In this document: piece by piece, positions 14,370 through 28,979 of the stretch
Position numbering within the stretch: the first letter of the stretch is position 1
How the letters are laid out: each line of letters starts with the position of its first letter
Source: Vespa crabro
Lineage: Eukaryota > Arthropoda > Insecta > Hymenoptera > Vespidae
DNA length: 64,000 nt
NCBI RefSeq assembly: GCF_910589235.1
Contig: NC_060955.1
Location: 903,501 to 967,500 of the forward strand
Reading direction: 5' to 3'
Made by a program: the position numbers and the translations under genes
The notes under the pieces: model-generated
What the model was told of the DNA's origin: nothing
Seen by the model: the letters and a program-made list of their open reading frames with translations, nothing else
The model's database searches: none

Positions 14370-15060
14370 ACAATAATGACGATAATATCGATCATCGTGT
14401 CATAATGATGATCATATAGGATCGATCATGTGAATCGGTGTCATAATAATTATTTTAATAGATATCATTTAATCCTAGACAAATCTAATAATGACCGATA
14501 ATATCGATCCTTGTAAAACCATTAACATAATGACGAGATTAGTGCCGATCGTGAAAATCTTATGACATAGTAATAATGATCTATAATATAGATCATTTCA
14601 ATGGTAGATATAGAAAACGATAATAATATCGATTGTCGAAGAATCATCGACATAATGACGAGCTTAGTGTCGATCGTGAAATCTTATGACGCATAATAAT
14701 GATCTATAATATAGATCATTGAATCGAAGACATAAGAATTATCGATCATTATATCGATCATCGATGAATCATTAACATAATGACGATCGTAGTGTCGATC
14801 GTGAAAATCGTATGACATAATGGATAACAATAATCCATAATATAGATCATTTAAATGATAGATATAGAAAACGATAATAATATCGATTATCGAAGAAAAT
14901 CATCGACATAATGACGAGTTTAGTGTCGAGCGTAAAAATCGTATGACGTATAATAATGATCGATAATATAGATCATTGAATCGGAGACATAAGAATTATC
15001 GTAATACCGATCATATTATATCGATCATCGAATATCATTGATATAATTACCGATATAAAT
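14370..15060. repeat. Minisatellite of about 125-bp units with higher-order A-B-A'-B' order
   Basis: The block cataatgacga recurs at 14526, 14651, 14776 and 14906, so units are 125, 125 and 130 bases long. Units 1 and 3 resemble each other (both preceded by attaa; both followed later by gatatagaaaacgataataa). Units 2 and 4 share cgaagacataagaattatcg-like sequence. Each unit carries a GATC-rich palindrome; the ones at 14575-14597 and 14698-14720 are perfect 11+1+11 inverted repeats. More degenerate units reach left to about 14370. Confidence 0.85.
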
Positions 15061-15092
15061 CAGGAAAGAGGGCTGAACGATTTCGATTAGAT

Positions 15093-15131
<39 letters not shown>

Positions 15132-15340
15132 TTGATGGAACTTTTTATCTCATCGTAATAATATTCTAACGTTAGAAGGACAGAGTTTCATGGGCGGGAA
15201 GAATCTCGAACGTTTTGGCGACAGTGCTGGCATTATATCCAAGTCGACGTAGTATAGCACACACGAGGATGCGATACACGAGCGGGGATCACGAGAACCC
15301 GAAGACACCGCAGGCCGTTGAACCGCCCGCGGCATTCCAA

Positions 15341-15347
15341 CCTTCTC

Positions 15348-15380
<33 letters not shown>

Positions 15381-15466
15381 TTCTCTCTATTTCCCTTTCT
15401 CCCTTTCTCTCTCTCTCTCTCTCTCTCTCTGTTTCTCTTTTTCTCTCTATTTCTCTCTTTCGTGCA
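15341..15466. repeat. (CT)n microsatellite cluster
   Basis: CT runs are interrupted by CCCT and TTTCTC variants over about 125 bases. A further pure run lies at 15640-15671. Confidence 0.9.
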
Positions 15467-15639
15467 CGAATACACGTTGGACGCATAGATGAATTTTTAG
15501 GCGTAGACCGATAGATCACTTGAGGAATACCGAGCAGTCTTTTAGAGCACGAGCACGCGCGTGTTGCGATCGTACGTAGCGATAGTTTAACACGATGACG
15601 TAGAGAATCCTATCGATATGTGTGCGCGTTGTTTTCGCA

Positions 15640-15673
<34 letters not shown>

Positions 15674-16552
15674 TCTTCTTCTTTCCTCCTCCTCCTTCTC
15701 CCTCTTCTTCTTCCTCTTTTTTGGTCGTGACCAATGACGTCATCCTACCGTCATTTTCTAACTTGCTCTCTATTCGAAAAATTGTTCTTTATATTATTTT
15801 ACTCGTTTCAAATTGACTTTTAATGTTGGTATCATTATTATATCGTAACATCGTACTTTATTCAGTGATTTATATATCTTTATCATGGGTATAGGTCAAT
15901 TGATAAGTATCATGTGGATTGATATGTTTCTTTATTTTCAAACGTTATTTAAAAAGTATATTTATTATTTATTATTTCGAGATTGAAATAATTCTTTGAA
16001 ATAATACGATTTATTTAAATACCTAACTACGATTATTGAATATTATTATATATTAAATTTAAGTATGGTTATTAAATGTACATACGTTATTATCGTATTT
16101 ATCGGGATAGTTGTAATTGCATCGTTGGATACGATTCGCGAGATTCTCATAAATATATATATATATATACTTTGCTCGGTTCAAAAGAAATGACGGGTTC
16201 GTGCCGGTGCCAATTAAGTAACTCTGACACGTACTCTTAGTATAGGTTACCGTCCATTCGTCCGTCCGTCCGTCCGACCGAACATCCATTCAATCGTTGG
16301 AAAATGGTGACATAGACACGAGAAAAGAGGGTCGGCAGTAGGTTGAATATTTCAATGGTTTCTAGGTCGGGGAAAATTATGTCAGCCACAAATTAAGATC
16401 TGTACGATCGCTCGCGAATATATTTTATTATAAACTATCGTGTTAAATCGGTTATCGTGAATTTGTACGAACCAACTGAGGACTCGTAAAGAGACGAAAT
16501 AATTAGCCTTTGAAATTCTGGTACACTTTCTTTTTCCTCTTTTTTTTTCTTT

Positions 16553-16593
<41 letters not shown>

Positions 16594-18247
16594 TATCTCC
16601 ACCCTCAAAAAAAGAATTCCTCGTCATATTTTTTTATTTGCGCGCGTTTGAAATTTATGAACGAATTAAATCCTTTTATTACGACGGTAACATCGATATG
16701 AAGTCGGAGGAATTTTATGGTAAACGTTTTACGAATTCGAACGTACCTATTTTGCGTTTAAGTTGAGAGATAAATTTTTACCATCTACGAAGGAAGGACA
16801 AAAAAAAAAACAAGAAGAGAAAACGAAACGAAACGAAATGAAATTTCATCGATTGAAATATTTCGAAATGTGAGGAAATTTTTTTCTCTAACGGTGGATT
16901 GGTTCGTGGAGATTCAATTTTGTGCGAATGAACGAAAATGTCGATTTTGGAAAGGGACGTTGAGGGCTCTCTTTTTTTTTCTCTCTATCCCCATTCCCTC
17001 ATTCAAATCCTTTCGAAATAAAAGGATATGATTAAAAAAGGATTTTTCATCACATCGATCTTCGAGAAGAACGGCGTTAACCGATAAACGTTCTTATCAG
17101 AATCCACACGAGATAAGGCGTATTCACGAGTACTACTCATTCGTATCCTTTAATGGAAATTAGGGTTCGCGTGCTTCGAGCCTTTCAACTTTAATATCTT
17201 CCGTAGGTGTTAATAAATCTAACTTTAAAGATTATTCTATTTTTTTTTCCTTTCTCCCTGCCTCTCTCTCTCTCTTGCTCTCTGTCTCTCTTTCTTTTTC
17301 TTTCTAATATATCGTCTCTTAGGAATATATTACTAGGATCCTAAATTCTTGGATAAAAGGACGATCTATATGAATGATAATATTGGATTCCTCTTCATCC
17401 ATTTATTTGACCACCACTTAATCCGTATCTAATCATTTCGTACATATTTGAAATTTTTTTCTGTGAAAAGGGGTTGCTAGTGAAAAAGGGTGTCGGATTT
17501 TTCTTTTTTTCTCTATTCTTTTTTTTGCTTCTAAATCCTAATTCCACCTACGAAATATATAATAATAATACCGTGTCGAAATACATAAGGGTTGCTGGAT
17601 CGTTTAACTAGCAACGGTTTAAAGTACTGGTTACCCTACTTTCATCAAGTTCGATTACCGTTTTTACCTCCTCGCCGGAAGTAAAAACCGAAAGCGATCG
17701 TTTTACCAACCAACCCTTTTCCTCCTCCTCCTCCTCCTCCTTCTCAATGCCCTTTCCGTCCCCTTTACCCCGTTCTTTTTCTTTTCTGTTTCGATTTCTT
17801 CGTAGACCCGATGACGCCTCGCGTTTCTTTTTCATTTCTTATTTTTCTTCTTCTTTTTTTTTTCGCTACTTCCGTTCTTCTTTCAACAAAATTTATTCTA
17901 CTTGTAGCGTTAAATTTGTCAGTATCAAAATCCAATGGCGATTCAACGTTAAAGTCTATTTATTTCCTTAGGATGTTAGAAATGCGACATTAGCTCTGTT
18001 AAATCGTATAAATATATTTTTAGAATTTTATAGAATTTGGTCGTCTTAATAAACGTGATCTCATCTAGTTACACTCAATTTCATATTTCGTCTTAGGCTT
18101 TTATATATCGAAATAATTCGCATAAATGATGGATAATAGGTATTAAATAAGAATTAGATAAGAATGTCAGAGAGAAGAGAGAAAAAGAAAAACGATTATC
18201 GAATCGAATAGAGCTAAACGATCACGACTTCTTTTATCTCTTAATTT

Positions 18248-18249
<2 letters not shown>

Positions 18250-18293
<44 letters not shown>
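18250..18293. repeat. (CT)n microsatellite
   Basis: Pure CT run of 44 bases. Confidence 0.95.
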
Positions 18294-18296
<3 letters not shown>

Positions 18297-19574
18297 GTTT
18301 CAAAGATGATATCGATAGTATAGCAATCCGGATAATACGTAGAACTGTTACAACTACTGAATTCCGGCATTGGCAAAGGCAAGCATGATCCCATTTGCAT
18401 TATCGCCGGAGGTCTAAGTGCACGCATAATTTACGTAGCGCATCTACATTCTACGTATGTATGTATGATGTATCTATGTATGTACACACCCATGCACGCA
18501 TGTATATATGTATATATGTGTTTTATATTGTAAGTGTGTAAGACGCGACGAAAGGCCATAAGCAAACTACTCGCACACATTCACGTATAAATCTCGATTC
18601 GCTTAGTAGGGTCTCGGCGTCGACGTGATTTCCCTCTTCTTCTTTTACTATACCATATATCCACGTTCGCTCGGGTATTCGCTTATTCTAAGCTCGTTAA
18701 CGATCGAGCTAATCATCGAGGCACGACTCGTTACCCGTTCATGCGACGGAAGCTCCTTGAACGTTCGTAGAACTTATTAGATAGATTTATATTTTTCTTT
18801 TGATTCTTAGTATTAGAAGCCGCGGCCATTATCGAATATAAGAGAAATCGTACTACGATCTTTTGTTTTTTTTTTTTTCTTTTTTGGTGGTTCGTTCGTT
18901 TGTTTTTTCTTTCCCCCCCTCCTCCCATAGAAAAATGAAATATTATAAGATTTTATATTCCTTGTTTGTATCCCTTGTTTGCGAACGAAAAAAGAAATAT
19001 TTTTATTTATTTATTTATTATTATTTTCTTTTTCTTTTTTTTTTTTAATTCGAAAAAAAAATTTCAGTAATATTAAAATGTTTCTTTTTTTATTCAAGTA
19101 TTTTTTCATTTTCCTTCTAATTCTCATTATTATTACAAATTGACTTCTTATACGATAATAATCACGCGACGAACGTCATATCTTTCAAAGAGAAAAGAAA
19201 AGAAATAAAATAAGGTTATACTCTTGTTGATGATTCACAAAAAAAAAAAAAAAAGGAAAAAAAAAAAGGGAGGCAAAAAAGAATTCTTTTCAGAAAGAAT
19301 GTTGTTGCATCGTATGTTTGTCAGAATCTAACAAGATTTCTTTACCGATTCATCGCGTTTTTGACCTCGATCCTTCGGCCGGCTTTTGTGACTAAAGCCA
19401 CGTGAAAAGCCCTTGTCGATGGCGAGGGTGGAAAAAAAATAGAAGAAGGAAGAAGGAAGAGGAGGGATATTTTGAAAAGAATTTTTTCAAAGGGAGAAAT
19501 AAAAACCGCAAGCACGAAAAAAAGGGCTCTGCCTCGTCGTCGCCATCGTCTGTCTCCTTTTCCTTCCTCTTCTG

Positions 19575-19605
<31 letters not shown>

Positions 19606-19679
19606 TCATTTTCTTTGTCAAGAAATTCCATCGTTCCTAATAATAGGATCTGTTTTCATGCGTCTACTCGCGTGGCACT

Positions 19680-19682
<3 letters not shown>

Positions 19683-19751
<69 letters not shown>
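19683..19751. repeat. (AG)n microsatellite, about 34 perfect units
   Basis: This uninterrupted AG run is among the longest perfect dinucleotide tracts in the window. Confidence 0.97.
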
Positions 19752-19753
<2 letters not shown>

Positions 19754-21078
19754 GTTTGGTTCTCTTCGGTCTAGTAGTCTCTACTAGCAATAGGTAAAGC
19801 GTGTACATATGGACGAGTGCGAGAGAGAGAAAGATAGATAGTTATATATATATATATATATATGAATAGAAAAAAAGGGGCGTTACGCATCGCGCGCTTT
19901 ACGTTACGTCGTTTATTGCTTCCGATAATGGTTGTAATGGTTGAGTTTGGAACACGTGAAAACAAGGAAATAGACGATGAAAGGGCCCTTCTGTTAGAAT
20001 CGCCTTCCACATCCGATTGTTGTTTCAAATTGTTCCGTACGGCCGAACTGTCACGAGTTTAACGGTTTTCCCTTCTACTATGTACGTATATGTAGATATA
20101 TGTATTTATATGTGTGTATATATAGTTCCATTAAACTTAGTCAATGTATTTGTGAGTGTGTATATATATATATATATATAACGTAGATATGTATGCTCGC
20201 CATACGTTTCCTATTGTGTGGTCCCTATTTTGTACATACCAATAGTCACGTACTTAATTAATACCTATTTCGATCGTTCGAGTATCCGTTAATTAAAGAA
20301 ATTGAGTCGATTCATTAGACCCAACGATGCATTCATTTATAAAAATATTTTATTTATCCTTTGTGACGCCGTCTAACTTTCATGTTGCACGAGCAATATA
20401 TATATATATATTTGTGTGTGTATGTATCGATTTTTAATTTGATACGTTTTAATTTCAATGACAGAAAGTTAATTGCTTTACTTCGTATGAGAAAATTTTG
20501 TTCACGGGTTTTTTTTATTTCTTTCTATTTTAAAATATAAATCATACGTGCTTGTGGGGTATCATTCGTACCTGATCCTCTCCCCCCTTCCCTTATAATT
20601 GTAATTCATCATTTTGTGTAATAATTTTTACGGAGATACGAAGAAAATGATGAAAATGAAAATGAAAATGAAAAAAAAAAAGAAAAATAAATTAAATAAA
20701 GAAATAAATAATTAAATAAAAAAGTAATAAAAAAAAAGTAGAGATTCGTTTACGGAGAAATGAAATCTCGTTATAAGTTTCTAGCGTAATAATGATAAAG
20801 TTGTCAAGTATTATTAAATCATAAGAAACATTTGATTATACATATTAAAAAAACAATTAGTATTTCTGTCGCGTACGTTTAAACGTCGTGATACGTTTCG
20901 TGATCGTCCCATAATAAGCTAAAATATGATTAATCCTGCTCGTACGATAATTTAACTGGCATATAATGCATCCTCATTATATATTCATTAGTTGCGACCA
21001 TAATACTGTTGCAGGGATTTTAGAGGGGCGGCGGGGAATCGAGGAACGGCCGAGGGAGGAGGGGGAACGATACGCATC

Positions 21079-21119
<41 letters not shown>

Positions 21120-21304
21120 AGTCTTGTCGTACCGATTAAAGCAACTAATTCAACCGAGGCGACATTATGGCGCGAGTGCATAAAGTCGGAAGCTCGGACT
21201 AACTTTTAGCGTGAGCGAAAAGTCATTAGCCAGTGCTTAAATCACCTCGGGCTCGTTACTTGGCGCAAATGCTCATGCTTTTCTCTTTCTCTCTCTCTTT
21301 CTCC

Positions 21305-21338
<34 letters not shown>

Positions 21339-21649
21339 TTCTTTCTCTCTCTCTGTATAGGTCAATGACCCTAGTCGAGTACGGACGGTGACGAAGTTAA
21401 CATCGAAAATAAAGCGTGCAGCCCTCCGGACTCGAATATAGCGAACGTATTATGCGACTTTCTCTCTCTTTCTCTCTATCTATCTATCTATCTCTTTCTT
21501 TCTCTCTCTCATTCTCTCTCTAGTTCTCTCTCTTTCTTTCTCTATTCATGTTTTTTCATTTTTGTAACTCTTCTTGTCTATACGTGCTTTGTGAGTTCGA
21601 ATGCACGAGCTTTTCTCGCAGACGCGAACATAAAAAAAGGGTTAATATT

Positions 21650-21650
<1 letters not shown>

Positions 21651-21696
<46 letters not shown>

Positions 21697-21775
21697 AATG
21701 AGATAATGGAAAGTAAGAGTGATAAGATTTTCTAAACTGTTTAACAATTTTAATTTTCCACAATTTAAAATATCT

Positions 21776-21827
<52 letters not shown>
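21651..21827. repeat. (GA)n and (AT)n microsatellites in close succession
   Basis: GA occupies 21651-21694 and AT occupies 21784-21827, separated by about 90 bases of unique AT-rich DNA. Confidence 0.95.
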
Positions 21828-21830
<3 letters not shown>

Positions 21831-22576
21831 TCATTATATACGAAATATTTCCTTCGATAATAGAAATGTCAAAATAAATCTCCTACATTCACGTACGCCG
21901 ATATTGAAAGTTTCCCATGAATAATCGATTAAATTGTTTTCCATATGGAAGTTAAATTATTTTGAGATCTATTCAAGCAAGAGTTGATTGACGAAATTAT
22001 ACGAAGTTGAATAATTTAGAAATAGAATTAGAACGAGAATTACATTATTATTCTACATAGAATATTAGAAACGTGACAGAGAAAATTGTATTCATACGCT
22101 TTACTTTTTTGTTATTCTATCTTTGTTCGATTGGTATACAGAAGAAGAAGAAAAGAGATGGTTCAATTTAGTATGAAATACATCTTAAAAAAAGTTCGTT
22201 AAATCACCACCGTATGGTACTGTTTACAATGAACGAGAAAGGGAATTATAAGGTGTCGACAGGACATCCTCGATGACATGTATGCTGTTAAGTGCTTCTC
22301 ATATATCTTTTGCTTTTTTTTTTTTCTTTCTTTTTTTCCTTGCACATTTTCGTCAATCGACAAGATACATTATGCGTTATCGTAGAAATGTACTTTTATT
22401 CTAACACAACGAGGAGGAAATGAATGAATTTATTAGAAGGATTTATTGATACTATAAAAAATTATTTAATATCGTCGCATTGATTTATTCCATACTCGAA
22501 GAAGACATTAGAGATATTTATAATTAATTATTATTTAAATAATTTTTATGTATCTACATATATATACATATATAAT

Positions 22577-22622
<46 letters not shown>

Positions 22623-23786
22623 ATTAAAATGAAATAAATGTACAACGTATGTAGGTATGGAAGACCAATTAAAAAATTCTAAGATAACATTTCTTCGAAT
22701 TCAAAGAGAAATATATTATTAGCGTGTTCTATAACTGAGCACGATAGAAACGTATAAAGCTAAAAGCGATAAAACGTTGGAAAATGTTATGTAGCTTAGC
22801 AACGTCGTCTTGCTCTTCGTCGTTGTAGTCCCATTGCTTCGATTTGCTCTCACAACATCGAAGTCTGATACCAGGATGACGCAGCCTTTGAGAATAGAGG
22901 GAGAAAGAGAGACAGACGGACAGAGAGAAAGAGAGAGAGAGAGAAAGAGAAAGAGAGAGAGAGAGAGAAAAAGAAAGAAAGAAAAAGAGAAAAAACATGC
23001 AACCCTCCGTATGTGGTTTATGGATGCCGTAGCAATGCTCAACAGCATGCAAGTTCTCTCGTAACGTTCTCGCTAACGTGTGGTCGTGATGCGTGGGACG
23101 GAAATAATTACGTCATTATTAGAAACGAGGGTTGTGTAGTTTGTCGCAAAAACAAAACAAAAAAAAAAAGAAAGAAAGAAAGACAAAATCAAAAAAAAGG
23201 CAAAAAAACTTCTCCCCTATCTCTGTCGAAAGGTCTGCGAAAAATTCGTCGAACGAAGAATACATCCTTTTTTTTTTTTTTTTTGACATTGGACCAAACC
23301 AAAAGGATTTTCATTCTATAATAGAAGAGGAATCCCAAAATGCATTGGCGAATGTATTTACTTACTTATGTACCTATGTATATATGTACAAATCGAAAAA
23401 TGTATAGATATTGTTTAGTTATGAAATACCTTCCTCGTATGAGAGTAAAGGTAGCTTCGTGAGGAAAAAGTGCGTACTTAAGGGGGGCCGCAAATATTTG
23501 CTTGCTCTTAATGGCGAAGAGAGTCCTATGTCCTTGCGAGGATGTTTGAAGAGAGCGTGGGCGAGACCAACGAGTCCATGTAAAAGAGAAGTCTCTCTCT
23601 CTCTCTTTCTTCGTCTCTCTTCGTCTCTCTGTCTCTTTCTCTCTCGATTACTCGCAAGAAATAATTATTTTCTCTTTTTTTTTTTGTTGTTTATTTTTTA
23701 TTTTATTCTATTCTTTCTTTTCTTTTTTCTTTATTCTTTTTATTTTCTTTTTTTGATAAAATCTATGCTTTCGAAACATTCTATTA

Positions 23787-23792
<6 letters not shown>

Positions 23793-23837
<45 letters not shown>

Positions 23838-23858
23838 TTATCTCTTTCTCTCTCTCTC
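23793..23858. repeat. (CT)n microsatellite
   Basis: A pure CT run to 23836 is followed by a broken CT/TTTATCT part. Confidence 0.93.
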
Positions 23859-24392
23859 TCGAAAGACGAACGACTTCCTTCATTTATTTTATCTTCATGA
23901 TGCTTGCCATTCAAGGAATGTCAAGCAGTCCAAGTGGTCGAATTAAAGCAGCTCGTTGAACGAATTATTTAAATGGAAGAGCGACCCATACCAACAACAG
24001 CGAGAGAGGAAGAGAGAGAGGGAGGTTGAGAGAGAGAGAGAGAGAGAGAAGAAGACAGAGAGATGTGCGTGTCTCTTTCCTTTCACGAGATATCCTGTTC
24101 TCGGTCTCCGATACATCGTGCTTCTTGCCTCTCCCTCTTTCTCCTCCTTCTTCTTCTTCTTCTCCTCTTCCTCCTCCACTTCTTCTTCTTTTTTTCTTCT
24201 CCTTCCTCTTTAATCTTGAATCGCTCACTATCCCAAAAAAAGTTAAGCTCATAATCTAATAATTTCTGACTGATTTTCAATTAGGAACAAACGATTTGGT
24301 ATCAATTTGACCCAACCCAATTCTAATCTAACGGGATAAGAATTCATTGAGGAAAATATATGTAAGATACCATACCGTATAGCCTCTATGTA

Positions 24393-24402
24393 TCTCTCTC
24401 TT

Positions 24403-24456
<54 letters not shown>
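24393..24456. repeat. (CT)n microsatellite
   Basis: CT units continue for over 60 bases with two TTT interruptions near the start. Confidence 0.95.
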
Positions 24457-24459
<3 letters not shown>

Positions 24460-24721
24460 CCACTTTAAATAGAAGTTTATCAATCGTGTCAAGGAGCGTT
24501 AATCGATGACCGTTTTCTTTCGTACATATGCATATGTACATACATATATACTTACATATGTACGTACATACATACGTAAGTATATTGTTTTGCGTACGTA
24601 AGTTATTATCGAAAAGAATTAATGTATGCTGGTAAAGTAAAGTAAACTAACGTACATATGTAACTTAATGTAACATCGAGCATGAATTACTAGCCGATAG
24701 TCGCTAATACGTATATGCATA

Positions 24722-24735
24722 TATACATACATACA

Positions 24736-24804
<69 letters not shown>
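24722..24804. repeat. Compound (CATA)n(AT)n microsatellite
   Basis: About ten CATA units are followed by about 40 bases of AT. Confidence 0.95.
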
Positions 24805-24806
<2 letters not shown>

Positions 24807-24998
24807 AAATATAAAAATGGCTTTAACGCTCTACACAATGAATCCTCACGTAAGCGCCAACCGGTTGCATAAGCGGAAGCATTTCGCTCCTTCTTCTGGC
24901 CTCCGCACGATTTATGCATTTACTTCTACGCTCTGGACATTGATTTATAGCGGCAAAGAAGTGCCATGAGAAAAAAAGAAGAAAGATAGAGATAGACG

Positions 24999-25031
<33 letters not shown>

Positions 25032-25410
25032 AGGGATTCCGAGGTCTTTTTCCTCTGTAGACGAAAAAACAGATCCTTGAGGAGGATCTCTTGAGAAAGA
25101 GAACTTCGAGCTAACTCAATTCATGATTCGAGATCGAGACCATTGTAAATTCATGATATACCTTGCGATTATGTCAGACGTATTGCTGAGAAAATCAGAA
25201 TGATCTTGTACTCTTTTGAAATTTCATTAATCGTGTATTACCGGAATAATACTCTCTCCTCCATGCCTCTTCTATTGTGTTGTAAAATATTGTAAGATAT
25301 AATTCAACTTGCTATATATCTACCTATTTGTATATGGAAATGATTTGTAGTTTATCGCTGAAATTTGTCAAGGACTGTTGTGAGATATTTATTCGTAAAA
25401 AAGAAAAATT

Positions 25411-25414
25411 AAAA

Positions 25415-25460
<46 letters not shown>

Positions 25461-25558
25461 CAACAATTTATTAATGAAAATTTATTACAACGAAGAGAAA
25501 TATTTTAATTAATCTTAATAAATTGTAGAAGAATATTTATGTTAAACTATTAAAAGAA

Positions 25559-25616
<58 letters not shown>

Positions 25617-25618
25617 GT
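25411..25618. repeat. (AT)n(GT)n compound tract and a second (AT)n tract
   Basis: The AT/GT tract is at 25414-25459. A second AT tract with one C and one G interruption is at 25561-25618. Confidence 0.93.
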
Positions 25619-27730
25619 ATGTATTAATAATTAATTATAATGAAAAAAAATGTTTCAATATAACTTGATAAATTTCGTCAAATATATTATATAAATTCCC
25701 ATATAAATATTATAACAAGATCAAATTATATTTTGTCGATTTTGTTGAAATATTTATCGATCGTGATTTATTCATGAATATAAATCTTTTTAACGAGTCT
25801 TGATGAATTATTACTGATTATAGGAGAGAATATTTATCAATACAAATAAATATTTTTTACATTCGTTATTACATAAGATATTAAAATCTTATCAATCTCG
25901 AATAAATGAAAATCATTAATATAGTCACTTGTTTAGAACGTATTAATTAATGATTTTTATTATGTTCAATTAAATTCTTATCGTTTCACTTTTATCCTGC
26001 GATTTTGTGAAAATTTTAAAGATGTAGATGCATTTTTTTACAACGTTAGCAATTATCTTGGTATTATTTTTAACGAGTTTAACTATTTTTAACCGATTAC
26101 GATATAAGATCAAAGTGTAATATTTTTAAAATAACAATACCGTTGAGTAATAGACGATCGATATATTTTTTCTTTCTTTCTCTCTTCTCTTTTTTCTGTA
26201 TTTTTTTTTTTTTTTTTTTTTTTCTTTTTCTTTTAATCTGAACTTGAACTTTTCTCACGTTGGAGGAATCGATAAACTTAGCTGGCGTTTACCTCGAGGA
26301 AGAAAACGATAAAGGTCAGTGTTAGCAAAAGGATCATAAATCGATCGTTAACACGATATTTCTTTCCTCGTCTCTAGCAACTACCGGTAGCTTCCTTCGA
26401 TACTCCATATAAGCGACTAGACTGGACCGGTCGATTAATGGTTGGGTCCATGATCTAACCTAACAAAAGGAAGAAAAACAAGAAAAAGAGAAATAAAGAA
26501 AGAGAGAAAGAGAAAGAGAAAACGTTTTCTATCAAACGTATCTAACATCTTTGATGAAACCTCGACGAAAGTGTTCCATTAAAATCACTTTATCATTTTC
26601 ATCATCGATTTATACGAGAAAAAAAATTAACAATGAATACAATTAGATGATATTCTTCGTACGATTTCACCTCGTTTGCTTTTTAAAATTCGAAAGACTT
26701 GATAATATCGTGAGTACTACGTCGTTAAGTCTCATTAACGTCTAAACCGATTTAGAAATGAATAACTAACGGGGATAGAAATGAATAATATTGTCATTAT
26801 GATTATCATTGGCATTTGATGTTTGATTGCATAACGTACACATATACATACGTACATACATATATGTATATATATATGCATACACGCGTATAATATGTAT
26901 ATAAAGACATAAATATAGTATGTATTTATATATGTATGAAAGTACGACATAAGAACTTACGTAAAAAAAGCTTCGTAGAAATGTCCAACGAAATCACATA
27001 GCAAAGGGTCAATGATTCTGTTTATGATCGGACATCGATCTATCGGAAGAACGAACGACATATCTTTCCGTTGTTCTTTCTTTTCTATACTCAAGTCCTC
27101 GACTTTCCAACGAGAGTTCTCGTTTCGCCATATACGAAACTCGACAAACTGGTCGATTGAGTTTACGTGATAGTCCTGGAGAAAAGAGTAATACCTATGG
27201 TAGCGATATACAAACCAATACTATCGATTATCTTAAAGGATTCTCTTTCTCAACGAGATACGTCCTTAGACTTTCACGAAGATTCATGAGAACGTATATA
27301 TACATATATGTATATTGTATGTATATATATATATATATATATGTATATGTATTCGAAAAATCATAGTGGCAAAAGTTGATGCTAAATCCAACTTGTATTA
27401 TCTTTGAAATTATCTTTATTCCAAATGATGACTTTGCAAATTTCAAATCATTCGATTGTATAGCTTATTTACTTAAATATATAGATACATAAAAAAAAAT
27501 AAAAAAAAAAAAGAAATCTAATCTAAATTTATCGTTGATAAGCATTATAGAGTAGATCGCACTGTCAACACCTATCTTCTATTTTTTATTTCTTTTTTTA
27601 TTTTTATTTTTATTCATTTCTTTCTTTTTTTTTTTTTATTTATCTCCTATTCGCTTTTCACTGAACTCAGAAGCAAAACTCGACAGACCGGTCAATTAAT
27701 GTGGTCCATGGTCGCAACAAGATAGAGTGG

Positions 27731-27785
27731 ATCGGATCGATCGGTCGATCGATCGATCGATCGATCGATCGGTTGGTCGGTCGAC
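27731..27785. repeat. (CGAT)n tetranucleotide repeat
   Basis: About seven CGAT units form a self-complementary, CpG-containing tract with GGTC/GGTT edges. Confidence 0.93.
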
Positions 27786-28498
27786 AGTGTCAAGGAACCG
27801 ACTTCTCTGTTGCTTATCTAAACCAGTCACGACTCGGCTACTTCATTGAGAATTCACGGAAATTCACGATAACGACGACAACGACAACGACAACAACTGT
27901 CTGCCTTCTCGAGTGATTTACCGAAGATTCTTTTCAGCTAACTGGGTCAATCCACGACTAACCTTCTTATACTTCATTGTTTCGTATTCTCCTGTTAACA
28001 TTGAAAAATTTGTCCGTACAAATATCTTTCATTTACGATTTATTTTTAATGTCACAAATGTATCCAATATGCATTTATTCTAATAGAGTTTAATCGAAAG
28101 AGAATTTTTTAAAAAGAAATTTTATAAAATGGATTAGACGTTTGAATCGTAATAATCTAGAGATCGTGGTACGTAGAAACCAAGAAAAAAAAAAAAAAAA
28201 ACATTTTATCGATCGACAATATTTTTTTCTTTTCTTTTTTTTTTTTGTTTTTTTTTTTTTTTTTATAAACTGACCGATCTTCCCACGATCGTGCTAGGCT
28301 CGATCATTGCCGGAAGTACGAAGAAGAGAAGAACGACGTGAACTCGCGAACCGTCCGTTGTCCCGTTAATTGTCATGGTAATGCTGCCTGCCTCGTAATT
28401 AAGGATAGCCAAGTCGAAGAACTAGAATGACATCATTGAGTACCGTGCACGTGCCACGTCCTAGGGAGAAAGAGAAATAGAAAAAGAAAGAGAGAAAC

Positions 28499-28532
<34 letters not shown>

Positions 28533-28849
28533 AGAGAGAAATAAAAATAGAAGTCTTGAGAATAACGACTAGTACAAATAAGTACAGCAACTAAAGTCGT
28601 CTACGGGACAGCTTGTCTTTTTTTAGTCGTTAGAATGAGAGAGCTCGTTATTGGTTATTACTATGATCCAGAGCCGATACTTAATGCGTTAAATAAATGC
28701 AATATCTTTCCTATTTAGATTTTCTCTCATACATTTTATTATCGTTGAAAATAATTTATTATTTTTCATCGCGAATTAGAGAAATCGACTGTCGATATAT
28801 GTTCTAACGCGTTAAAATACATATTACTTGTCGTCACTTGTATAATATA

Positions 28850-28880
<31 letters not shown>

Positions 28881-28979
28881 AAAAAAAGAAAAATCTCAAC
28901 TCTGTACATGTGATGTAAATTTTTTCTTTTTCTTTTGGACGGGGTTTTTTGTTTCTTTTTTTATTTTTTTTACCAATAT

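Noticed and set aside
14370..15060. Repeat array as a CRISPR-like array
   Set aside because: Units are about 125 bp and head-to-tail similar over their whole length, without unique spacers; this is a minisatellite in a eukaryotic genome.
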